Assembly: GCA_018398765.1 (NCBI GenBank)
Contig: JAHBMJ010000826.1
Coordinates: 1-32,500 of the forward strand
DNA: 32,500 bases
Direction of reading: 5' to 3'
Source: Chromera velia
Lineage: Eukaryota > Sar > Chromeraceae
Shown: piece by piece, positions 20,702-30,886 of the stretch
Layout: each line of letters begins with the position of its first letter
Numbering within the stretch: position 1 is the first letter of the stretch
The notes under the pieces: generated by a model
What the model was told of the DNA's origin: nothing
Database searches by the model: none
What the model saw: the letters and a program-made list of their open reading frames with translations, nothing else
Program-made: the position numbers and the translations under genes

Positions 20702-23700
20702 TACATTTGCAGCTGGTCAAACGACTCCAAGCAACTTCAGGCCACTCTGGCTCAGACATTGTCTTTGGAACCGGGTTTATTGAGGGTCGGTCAACCGGTT
20801 TTTTGTGCTGTCTCTGCACACTAGTTTTTGTACTTCGGGAAGCTTGCCCGCCTTCCTTTTCACATGCCTTACAGGAAAATGTGTCCGTTCGTCAAGAAGC
20901 CACTACAAAGAGCCCTCTGAATCTATTGCAAGCAGAATTCCGCAAGCACACGACTGCATTCCTCAAGAGGGGGAGAGACAAACTTCTGTGGGGCATTTTG
21001 CAGGCCAGGAGCTGGTTCTATTGGGGAAGAGAGTGAACCCTCGATTGTTTGAGAACTGGGAGGCTCCAGAGGAACATAAGGTGCTTCGGAAAGGGGGAAC
21101 GGCATTCATCGTTCGAGGGCTCTTCGTAGAAAGAGAGAACGTACGCGCCTTTTTCACCCTGATTCGTGTTCTGGAGGCTCTTAGTAGGGCAGCAGATATT
21201 ATTGGTGTGATTTTCGTTTTCATTGGAGCGCTATTACCCGTGTGGCGAGCTGCCAAACCAGCGAGATCGTATTTGGCGGGGCGAGAAGAGCTTTATCGGC
21301 TCACACACTCGGGGCAACCGCTCTATATGAGCAAACGGCAAGAGAAGGAAAAGGCAGAGAAAGAGCGAAAACTGCAACAAAAAGCACGAAAGAACAGAAA
21401 CAAACAATTTCAAGTCAAGCCACCACTGCAAGAGAAGAACTCGCAACTCTTCGATCTTGACAATTTTTCCGACTACTATGACGACGAGATAGAGTTACGA
21501 GTGAAAGAACTCAACCGACAGGTAATATCAGACCGCCACCAATTTCTCAGGGCTGTTGCCAAGTGGCGTCTCCCGTCTCTGAGAACCCTCCTTTTAGATT
21601 CTCTCGTGAATGTCATGGGTCTAATACTCATGGTTCTCACGCTCTGGCTGTCATTGAACCTCCTCACTTCGGATCTGAAGAGCAACGCTATTGACGAGGC
21701 GGGGATGCTGTCGATTGCCTACATGATCAAGAATCGTGGGCAGACAGACAGGCAGGAAGGTAGGCAGGGAGAGAGGGACAGTTTCAAGTTTGTGGCCGTC
21801 CGCCGGGTTGCAAATTGCGAAATTCTTGGCCACCAGATGTAGAAATTCTGTCCAGAAAGGGCTCCTCTGTATCCTTGACCTCTCTGTGGATCCCTCCTTA
21901 GGTGTCCCTTAAAACTCTGTTCGTTCCAATGGTTCTGGTGCGGTTTCTCCCTCTTCCTCTCCCTCTGTGTGTGTGTGTGTGTGTGTGTGCATGCGTGTGT
22001 GTGAGTACGTGGGCGTGAGTATATCCGCGCGTGTGCGTGTATGTGCGTGCAGGTGAACCAGATGGCTTTCGGGTTCCGCGGCGTTTCTTCCAACGCTGCC
22101 GTGAGGGGTCTCTCTTCCCTCTCCGACCCTACATCTGTCTCCTCGTCTTCCTACCTCTCCTCAGTCAGGAGCGCCCTAAATGGAGAAGTCAACGTTCGCA
22201 AGATTGAACTCGCAATGATGGTCAAGGTGGGCTGCCTGCTCTGCACGAGTTATGGAACCCGACTTCCATGCACAGAAGGAAACATAAAAAAGGGGGAGCG
22301 GGATTTTCAGACAAAAAGATAGATCCCACATCGCTGAACAATTCTCTCCTGGGCGATCGCTGCTTGGTTAACGTTTCTTCCTGCTTCCGGGATCTTGGAG
22401 TCACTCCCTCTTCGTTTCTCCTTCCTGCTTTCCTGTTTTCCTGCCGACCTGCCAGACTGACCGATCAGCAAGCTGTCAGCAAAATCAAATCCACTTTTGG
22501 TCTCATTTGTTTCTCCGGCATGCAGGTTCCCGATATGTGGGTGATGGCAGTGGCTACGGCCCTGGATCAATCATTCGAGGGTCAGATTTACGACTTCAAC
22601 GACCTGCCCTCAAGGGTGGTCGCTCATCGAAAGCAGATCATCGCTACAGACGCCATCCCATTCTCGGATTTCAGCCAGATAGGTGCACCAGAGTGGGACG
22701 ACAAGCTTTCGCTCCTCGGGTACACAGGACTGTCGGATACGGATGCCGAATTCTCGGTGTCCAAGCTGGCTGCGGCAGACAGGTGCAGTGCAGAGGATGC
22801 CCCCATTGTCGGAAGGTCAGTTGTATAATCCAGAATTTCAGTTATCAAGTCTTGTCCGACCCTTCAGGATCCTCTTCGAGTCTTCAAGCAGTGCCTTTGA
22901 AAGAGTTGCATGTGTTTGAGTTGAGTTGACCTATGAGTGTGGCCAAATGATAATTTTCCCTCCAGGTGGCAAGACAATCAGAACGCGATCTTCCGTTTCC
23001 ATATCAAGCGACCGGCCAACCAGTTAGTCGGCTGAGCATCCAGGGGATCAATGACTTCACCAAACAACGAACAAAAATACGAATCCATGAATGAGCCGAT
23101 CAGTCGGTAAATCAAGTTGGAATGACCTCTTCATACCTGCAGGTTCACTGCCACCCCTGTTTACGCTTCCTCTGACACCTCGAAGACCGGACCGGTTAAA
23201 GCCGTTCTTGTGTCTGCCGACATGCTGAACGGAAAAACGGCGGTCAATGAGTGGTCGATGACATCCTTTCAGTCAGGGTACGTGGCTGTGTACACACTAA
23301 CCGGAGAGGAGGGAAGCCCAAACCGTCAACCCATTCTTCTCGGGTCACTTCTCAGCGAACCCAGAGAGTTCAGTGGGGCCGAAGCGTTAATGACGGGAGT
23401 TCGACAATTAGTAGAGCCTCAAAAGGAATTGTTGAGACAAGATGAGGCCTACAAAACTTCCGAGCTAAGGGTAGATGTAGATCTTGCAGACGGGCAGGAA
23501 GATCAATTGTCCACACTCTTGGAAAGAGCAGCAGGGGGGGCGAGAGAGACAGTGACGATGATACTTCGAAATCGGAATTACTTTGTCTCTGCAGTCCAGG
23601 TTCGTCGCACTTCGTTCGCTTTTTGTTTTGCGGGAACGGAGCTGTGTCTCCTGCATTTCCTGTGCAGTGGTAACTCTTCTTCTAGATGCGACTCGTCTTG

Positions 23701-25551
23701 CTCTATGAGGCTTCAGTCGAGCAAATTCAAATCAAATCGTAGACTTGAGCTGCAGCCACGAAGTGATGCGCAACTTGGTCTTCCCAAACTTGCAATAAGC
23801 TCCCCACTCGTAAACCTCCCCACCCACCCCCCATCCTTTTAGCATTTTGTGCGTCCACGCTTCTACTTCTACCCCCCTCCCCCCATGTGTATCCGTACAG
23901 AGTCGGTGCACATGTTCAACGAAGTGATTCAGGCATATCGGCTTTCTTGCCATCTCTCTCTCTGTCTCGCGCGCGCGTACACACACACACACACACACAC
24001 ACTCACACACACACACACACTCACACACACACACACACACACACACACATTTCGTCCTGTGCAGGCCCCTCCTGACCTGATCAACTTCGTCCCGACCTCG
24101 GACCGCTATGACGACGTGTTCCTGGTGCGGGGGGTCTGGGAGGGCGCAGATGACCCCACAAGGTCAGCAAGGCAGGCGGTTCGCCAGCATGACAGCAGAC
24201 AGGCAAGGAGAGAAAGAGAGACAGCGACAAGAGAGGCACCGAACTATGCGAACGGGCAGGTAAACAGGAAATGCGACTCACTGGCTGTTTTTGTAGATGT
24301 ATATCGAGAAACAAAAGGCTTCACCTGCGGGAGATGGTCTGTTTGCAGAGCCCTTCGAATTTCCTCGATGTCCCTGATCATCTTTCTGGCATTGACGATC
24401 AAGGTCTGTGGAGGATTTTTCGTTTGGAGGCGGGTCGCTGGTCCCCTTCAGCACGCGCTCCTTGGTCTCAGGGCAACGTTTGCTGGGCTGCCAGCACAGA
24501 CCGTGATCAAAAGAGTGAAACGCGTCGAGAGCATCGGACTGCAGATTGAGCCCTTCCCTCTCACTAAGGATCCGGTGGCATTCTGCTGGTCCGTCCGGGA
24601 ATGTGGGAAATATTTGTTTTGTGGTGGGACAACAGAGAGGACAGAGTGAGAATCACGCAGAAAAAGAAATGACCCAGACAAAACTTTCACTAAGACACAT
24701 TTTCGTGTGTGGAGAAACCCAAATCGGTCAGCAAAAAAAAAGCGCATGAAACGAATGAGGAATGCCAGGCTGCAAGTACGGTCATCCAAAAGCAGTTTGC
24801 TATCCAACCCCTGTGACCATCCTGCAGTAGATTGCCCCCACACAGATTGCCCCCACACAGACAGCATTTCGGATGGTGCAAGTTTACGTTCAAATGCCTA
24901 AAAGCAGACCTCCAAACGCCTAACTCATTTGCCCTTTCTTTTGAAGTGTGTATCACACTGTGACGAAAGGAATGCGCCTCCGATGATTCGATGACTGCTC
25001 CACTGCAGGTTCATTCTCAAGTACGAACGCCTGCTGTTTGACATGGAAGCAATGGAGCGCAAACGGCTCCTCAAGCTCTTCCGAAATTACTACCCGCAGC
25101 TGCTCCATAGGAGGGTGGTACGACCCTGGTGCTGCCTCTGCTCTTCCTGTGGAGGTATTGAGGTGATCGAAAACTCGAGAGACAGGAAAGACTCAAGAAT
25201 GTTCGACCCAAAGCTTCGAGAGTCATCGGTCGGTCTGCCTTGTCTATTATGTGCCTGCCTGCCTGCCTGCCTGCCTGTTTTTCCGCATAGTGCTTTGCCG
25301 GCCTGCATGCTTGCCTGTCTGAATGTCTGTCGTCTGCTTGTCTATGTTGCAGTCTGTTTGTCTGTCATTTTGTGTCTGTCTGTCTCTGCTCTGTCTTACT
25401 TCATTTGTCTGTGTGTTTACCTGACTGGCTGCCTGCCTCCCTGTCCGCCTGCGTGACTCTCTTTGTCTGCCTGCTTGCATGCATGCCTGTCCTCCCAGCT
25501 GCTTGCGTGCCTGTCTGTTTGTCCCCACCCTTGTTCCGTCAATGTACGTGT

Positions 25552-25593
<42 letters not shown>

Positions 25594-26307
25594 AAGAAGA
25601 GAATGTCTCTGATCTCTTCTGACTCCCGGGACGAAGAAAAGAGCGACAGGGACGATGAGTCCCCCGACGTTTCCCCAGCTTTCCGGAGGAGGCCTCTCCT
25701 CAACACCTCCACAGGGGATGTGGCCGTTCAGCTCGGTCTGGCTCTGCACAACAGTGACCTCCATGAGGCCAGTGCATCGCCTGCGGAGGTATCCGCCCAT
25801 GAGGGTTCACACACACACGAGAGGCGGAACCCGAGTCTTCGGAGAACTAACACACACAACGAATCGCCAACAACCGAGAAGAGAGAATCGAGAAGGTCCG
25901 GTCGTTTCGCATCTCTTCCCTCAGCAAACGCCACGGTCACTTTCAAGGGCGCACTCACCCCTCATGGTGTGCGTGGGAGTTCACAAGCGGCGCATCGGAA
26001 CTCACCTGTGACTTCCAGACACGCTGCTTACAGGCACTCCCCGACGTCCTCACGACCCGTCTCTGCTACCAGGTCTCCAAAGTCGGGAGGGGGGGGAGGG
26101 GGAGAAGCAGGACTAGGAGGAGGCATGGGGGGCCTGAGAAAGTCGCAGTCAGAAGAGAGGGAAGAAAGCAAAACTGTGAATTTGGGGGGATCTGCGAGGA
26201 GGCAGGTCGGAAGTGCAGGTGGGCGCGAGGGAGTGACAGAGGACGACCCGGAGTGGGATACTGACGTCCTGCAAGAAGATTTGGGGGTCAATTTGCCCCG
26301 CCGTTGA
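17952..26307 (+). CDS. Four-TM receptor-like protein with two tandem Cache-like sensor units (15 exons)
   Basis: Proposed exons: 17952-18318, 18871-19128, 19443-19528, 19673-19844, 20179-20342, 20713-20785, 20875-21731, 22053-22226, 22526-22815, 22966-23022, 23143-23599, 24065-24162, 24349-24588, 25009-25114, 25594-26307. Their sum is 4,113 nt (1,370 residues) with every junction in phase. All donors are GT except after exon 7; all acceptors are AG. Membrane segments lie at about 71-92, 478-495, 611-635 and 1024-1043. So two TM-sensor-TM units, each with roughly 390 outside residues, are joined by a charged 115-residue linker ([20 protein letters not shown]). The units share RKIE (near 150/700), TDxxPFxDF, TPxxxSS, a (V/A)xDxxxGKxA motif, SGYxAV and (V/I)RGxxx just before the second TM. 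After TM2 and TM4 come HAMP-like stretches ([26 protein letters not shown]). The tail (1134-1370) is Ser/Arg/Gly-rich and disordered. No kinase, cyclase or phosphatase is seen. Function inferred: membrane signal sensing, ligand unknown. Start chosen as the first ATG before TM1 in an open frame. Confidence 0.8.
18535..18765 (+). repeat. Intronic (CT)n-(GT)n and (TGTC)n repeats (intron 1)
   Basis: CT repeats (18535-18600) run into GT repeats (18601-18640), followed by TGTC tetranucleotides (18681-18765). They lie in the first intron of the receptor gene. ORFs across them are artefacts. Confidence 0.9.
20648..20698 (+). repeat. Intronic (CT)n-(GT)n repeat before the exon 6 acceptor
   Basis: A CT run and then a GT run end 14 bases before the CAG acceptor at 20712. 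The CT part may serve as the polypyrimidine tract. Confidence 0.9.
21965..21989 (+). repeat. Intronic (GT)n repeat before exon 8
   Basis: A GT run preceded by a CT-rich stretch, 63 bases before the acceptor at 22052. TG-rich sequence continues between it and the acceptor. Confidence 0.88.
23979..24049 (+). repeat. Intronic (CA)n repeat before exon 12
   Basis: CA repeats with two TC interruptions end 15 bases before the acceptor at 24064. This is the opposite strand orientation to the GT repeats in the other introns. Confidence 0.9.
25248..25590 (+). repeat. Intronic (TGCC)/(TGTC)-rich tract and (GT)n before exon 15
   Basis: Degenerate TGCC/TGTC repeats (25248-25525) are followed by a GT run (25553-25590) that ends three bases before the exon 15 start, so the acceptor CAG abuts the repeat directly. 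The 93-codon minus-strand ORF here is an artefact. Confidence 0.88.
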
Positions 26308-27790
26308 CCCAGAGAAGGTCACAGAAAGAGAGGAAACAGGAGGGGAAAGACTGATGAAATGTCACCACATCGCTGTCGATCAATGTGATGGGTGGTTTCA
26401 CTTCATTCCGCCTTCAGCAGAATGATGCATGCAGTGCAGAGTCATGTGACGTTTTCTTTTTCTTTTCTTTTGTCCCCTGCTTGTTGGAGGAAAGGCAGAA
26501 AGGCTTGTACGATTCAAGAAGAGCTGAAATTTCTCTTTCTTTGCCATTGCCACTCTAGTCGTGGAGCGGTATCGACTATATTTTGATCGTTGGATTACCT
26601 TTAGATCAATCTAAGGACTGCAGGCACTCTTCTTCTTGTCAGCATGCCCGTTTTTCCCTGTGCGGAGGACACTGCCTAAGAGCGGAAGATCTTTTGGGGA
26701 AATTTCTGTCTTTGCTAGAAGACAGGAAGGATGGAGAATGGAAATAATGAACGACGAGAGAAGGGAGGAGAGAAAGGACCCACTGAAGACCGGATCCGTG
26801 TCACATATGCGTCTCGAGAATTCAGGAAGAAGAGACAAGAAAAGAAACACAATTTGTTTGTCAAGAGGGTAAGCGAATACAAAGAATTTTGAGCAACACT
26901 CTGTTCCTCTTCCTCTGTTACTCGCTTTTCTCGTTTATTCTCTCTCTAGGCTCATGCCTTTTATCCCTCCATGCATCGTACCTTCCCTTCCTCCTCCTTG
27001 TCACTGTGTGAGCAAATCACAGCATGCCCGATTTCTTTTGAACTCTTCCTCATTGTGTCCAAAAAGGTGTGCATCTATGCATGCTTTCTTCGTCTTCTCG
27101 TGTTTCTTTCATGATTGGGTTTCAATTCAGGCTCGTGAAACTTCTTCAGGATGAGTATCAAGGAAACTGGACATGACACAGGCAACCCGATTGGATGCAT
27201 ATGAATGAGACGGAGGTTTTCTTCGGATGCCACCTGATGGTTTCCTACATGTTTTGGCAGGGGAGTGGTAACAGGAGGCGTACATTTGCAGTCCATAGGG
27301 ACAGTACGGGTTGTGGTGGGTTAAGGTGGCGATCGAAGAGTCCCAACCCCTTTTTTGACAGGTTCAAGGGCTCAGTTACGAAATCCTGCGATCTCATTGT
27401 ATACAATTTCTGGTCATAAATGAGGAAAGGCCTGCAAAACGAATGAGGTGCGCGCATTATTAACAGATTTTGTTGTGTCACTGTGACACTGTCAGTGACG
27501 TTGTGTTATGTGTCATGAATAGAAAAGCTTTTGAAATTGATTGCGATGATCATTGCGTCGACTGAAGAGTGTGATTGAACCTATGAAGCGTAACTTTTTA
27601 AGGGTTTAGCCATATGTTAAGGTAAACTTGAAAATTCAAAGTTTGCAATTCATTAAAAAACTTTGTTAAATATAAGACTCAGCACGATTAATTTTCAAGG
27701 ATCTCTAACGCTTGGCATCAATTTAAGCACGAAGCAATTTTGTTGCATGCATGCATATATTGATTTTAGATGATCTTATCATCTTATTAA
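26308..27790. other. No gene recognised; 3' flank of the receptor gene
   Basis: Short ORFs only, none with a domain. AT-rich from about 27580 to 27790. The 3' UTR of the receptor gene should fall in the first part, but no certain polyadenylation signal was identified. Confidence 0.4.
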
Positions 27791-28324
27791 ATGCCGATGG
27801 CAGGGTATGCCATCACCATCTTCCCCCTCGTCCGATCTCGCCGAGGTAGCGAGCGCGGGCAGACAGAGAGCGAGAAACAGTTAGAAGCAAGCGGGAGTAG
27901 CCAGGCAGCCGGAGAGAAACAGACAAGGATGAGTGAGAGCAGACAGACAAACAGAGAAAAACAGTCAAGAACGAGTGAGAGCAGCCAGACGGCCAGAGAG
28001 AATCAGTTAGGGGCCAGTGAGAGAGGACAGGCAGACAGAGAGAAACAGGCAGGAACGAGAGAGAGCAGCCAGCCAGCCAGAGAGACTCAGTCAGGAATGA
28101 GTGCGAGCAGCCAGAAGGCCAGAGAGAATCAGTTAGCGGCAAGTGAGAGCAGACAGGCAGCCAGAGAGAATCAGTCAGAGACAAGCGAGAGCGGCCAGGC
28201 AAACAGGAAGAAACAGCCAGAGGCGAGAGACAGAGGACAACTTAAAGAAGACGAAGAGCACACATCCACTACCACAGGCTCTCATACACCTAACCAGACA
28301 GGAAGAGAGGACAATCAGACATAA
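27791..28324 (+). CDS. ORF built on a 14-residue (42-bp) tandem repeat, unrecognised
   Basis: An ATG-started 177-codon frame. Residues 29-140 are eight consecutive 14-residue repeats of the form (K/N)Q-x3-SES-x-Q-x-ARE, for example NQLGASERGQADRE and KQSRTSESSQTARE. A partial unit precedes them and a partial ninth follows. The product would be a highly charged, Gln/Ser/Glu/Arg-rich, probably disordered or helical protein. The 42-bp period is a multiple of three and stop codons are absent, which is compatible with coding. A minus-strand frame (28202-27813) is also open through the same repeat, so openness alone is weak evidence. No family recognised and no intron found. It may be a minisatellite with no gene. 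Confidence 0.35.
   Translation: MPMAGYAITIFPLVRSRRGSERGQTESEKQLEASGSSQAAGEKQTRMSESRQTNREKQSRTSESSQTARENQLGASERGQADREKQAGTRESSQPARETQSGMSASSQKARENQLAASESRQAARENQSETSESGQANRKKQPEARDRGQLKEDEEHTSTTTGSHTPNQTGREDNQT
27875..28240 (+). repeat. 42-bp minisatellite, about 8.7 copies
   Basis: Imperfect tandem copies of a 42-bp unit carry a recurring CAGAGAGA(A/G) core, each copy diverged at several sites. It ends just before a short non-repeated stretch and then the pyrimidine tract. Confidence 0.85.
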
Positions 28325-28354
28325 ACGACAGGTAGACAGACATCAGTCCTTTTA

Positions 28355-28480
28355 TCGTCTTCGTTTTCCTCTTCTTCCTCCTCTTCCTCCTCCGCCCCCT
28401 CCTCGCTCTCTTCCTCTTCCTCCTCCTGCTTTCCCTCCTCCTCCTCCGCCTCCTCCTCCTCCTCCTCCCCCCACTCATAC
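28355..28480 (+). repeat. (TCC)n/(CTT)n pyrimidine-rich tract
   Basis: Nearly pure C/T on the plus strand for about 125 bp, rich in TCC and TTCC. The overlapping Pro-rich plus-strand ORF and the Arg- or Glu-rich minus-strand ORFs are artefacts. Confidence 0.88.
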
Positions 28481-28495
28481 CCCTCCTCAGCACCC

Positions 28496-30856
28496 CTCGG
28501 CAACTCGCATTGCACAGCATCGTTCTCTTCAGCCGCTTCTACGTCGGCCTACAACGGAAGCAACTGGTTTTTCACAGCGGACAGATGGAGCGTAGAGGTG
28601 GCCGCCAGAATAGGGAAAAAAAAGAAATAACAGCAGGAACCCGATCCCCCCTAGAGATACTGGCACCAGCTATGGTATGTGGATGACGCGTCAAATACTG
28701 GCTGATTGCGCCAGTTGAGAGCGTAGCTGCAGGAGTTAGTCATGAAGGGGCTAGCAGCAGGGTATGTAGTGGAGGTTGACAAGTTGATCCTCGCAATGCT
28801 CCCGAAATTTAAGCAAAAAGCCAAGGAGATTTTTGCAGAGTTCCCCAACCTAGGCCCTAGTCCTCGACCTGCAGATAGTAGAAGGAATGCGTCTCCTAGG
28901 GGGGCACATAGGTATGGCCGCACACAGAGAGAAATGGGTGCAGGAGAAGGTGAATGTAGGGCCTGTACGTAGCGCCGCCACGAGGCTGTCATGGTACTTA
29001 GTTGCTCGATGGGCTACTTGCACGGAGTAGGGCGTAGGATCGATGAGCGCGTGCGTCTGTATACTAAACGATACTTACAGTAAGGCATACGTTCTGTAGC
29101 TAAGCAAGAGAGAGCCTGGAAGGCAGTAGAAGCTGGATGATTGACATGAGTGGTTGTTGTCAGAACTCTAAGATGGAACTCCCTTTATGAACGTCTGATC
29201 GTCTGTCTAGCCCACCACACTGCTAGCCTCATGATTACTTAGCCCAGTACGCACACAGCTTACAGTTTGGTTAGCAGTCTGAGAGCGTTTGGCAATACAG
29301 GGAGGCAGATGTGGTGTAGATCGCAAATTTTGTAGTATTGATGAACAGTCAGAGTGGACAGAGAATTCTTACCACTGTACGTAAGGTCTGTACTGACAAG
29401 AGTGCAGTGCTAGCTCGTCAGTGGAAAAACTTGTTGAAAGAAAAGAAATTTTGTCTCCTTTGTGTTGTTTGTTCTCGAATCAAAATTTGTGTCTGATTTG
29501 AGACTCTCTTCCAGATGTAATGGAGCGCGGTGTTTCTTTTCGTTCTCTTTGTCTTGAGGGAGTTCCTGGAACTCAAGGTTGCTGGCTTGTTGGAGATGAG
29601 GGTCTAGAAGGACAAGCTTGAGGAGGGAGACCATTCAGTCTGATTGACTGACCTGACTGACTGACTGACTGCCGTCTCTGCTGATTGTGCTGCAATGAAA
29701 CACGATTTGTCCAGGCCTACACGGAATGCGCCCAGGTGATGTAGAAGATGCTCTTGGCTGTTTTGCTCTGTGAGAGGTTTGGGATGGAAGGAGGAAGAGT
29801 ATCTTGTGGAGTAGAGGTTTGGTTGTGGTGACTGGAGGTGTGTGGTCTTTGTCTTCGCTCGCAACCAGGTGTGCAGCGTTTCCAAACGCTCAGTAGTACC
29901 ATGGGGGCACCGTGGAGCTGCACATCTCCAAGTCAGTGAACTCCTGGATTGTTTTCTTTTGGTTGTTAGTTGAAGGACCGGTTGAGAAATTTGTTTTGGG
30001 GGGAGGAAGGAAAGGAGGTGATGAAGTGAGAGAGAGTGTGTTGAAGTTGGTATGGGTCTGGTGGCTAGTATGTTTGACTGTATCTCTCTGTACATCCTGA
30101 CTGTATTGTGTCTTCATGATAGGAATGGGTCATGGGGGCTAAAGCAGTTGGGAAAGAAAGAGAAAAAAGGGAAGGAGAGGGGGGAAAGGAAGTTGGAGGT
30201 GAGGAGACTGAGGGTTTGTTGTGGTGAGAGGAGATTACCGAAGAGAAGAGATACAAACGCAAAAAAGAAGAGGCAATGAAGAGAAGAAAAGAAGTGACTG
30301 CATGAGAGAATGATAGTGGGGCAGGGAAAGGAGAGGCTGTATGTCTTCAATGCCTGGGATTGGCCACCTGGGGGGCTGATGACTTTGGCTGAAATCTACG
30401 TAGGGTGAATGTTGGTGGGTTGCTTCTCTTGCTGTCTTTGTCTTCTGTTATCTTTGTTGTCTTTACTTTCCCTCTATTCGTTCAAAGGAGAGAAGCAATC
30501 ATGGCTGTACGGTTTTATTCAGAAAGGAACTGTGCACCTGAATCTGACTGACTTTTAATTCTGTTTGTTTCCGTTCGTGTGACCAAATTAATTTGATCAA
30601 GATAGAACATCTTGTTTGGTCAATCAATCTCTCTCAAGCGTCCACACACATGCATAAAAGACAAATCTATCCCGAACGGTCTCCAACAATAAAACGGTCT
30701 TCAGAAGAACTATATCTCCCTATATCTCTCAAGCTTTTTTAGGCGGTAAACAATACTTAAAAGCTTAAAGCAAAGAATTTTAAGCGATAAAACCGTACGA
30801 TTTCCTGTTTTTAAATCGGGTTTAGTGAGAAAAAAAAATATATTGCTTTGTTCCTC
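28496..30856. other. No gene recognised
   Basis: Scattered short ORFs: 28651-28992 minus, 28742-28972 plus, 29604-30095 minus. None has a domain, splice context or codon signal I trust. A short GACT repeat lies at 29641-29671, and a purine-rich patch at 30140-30300. Confidence 0.4.
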
Positions 30857-30886
30857 CTGTCTAGCCGCTTTGTGGCGTCTAGACAG
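30857..30886. repeat. 12-bp stem hairpin
   Basis: CTGTCTAGCCGC (30857-30868) and GCGTCTAGACAG (30875-30886) pair with one mismatch around a 6-base loop, within AT-rich sequence. It may be an RNA or DNA hairpin; role unknown. Confidence 0.6.

Noticed and set aside
29604-30095. 163-codon minus-strand ORF
   Set aside because: Ser/Thr/His-rich with no domain, splice context or conserved motif.
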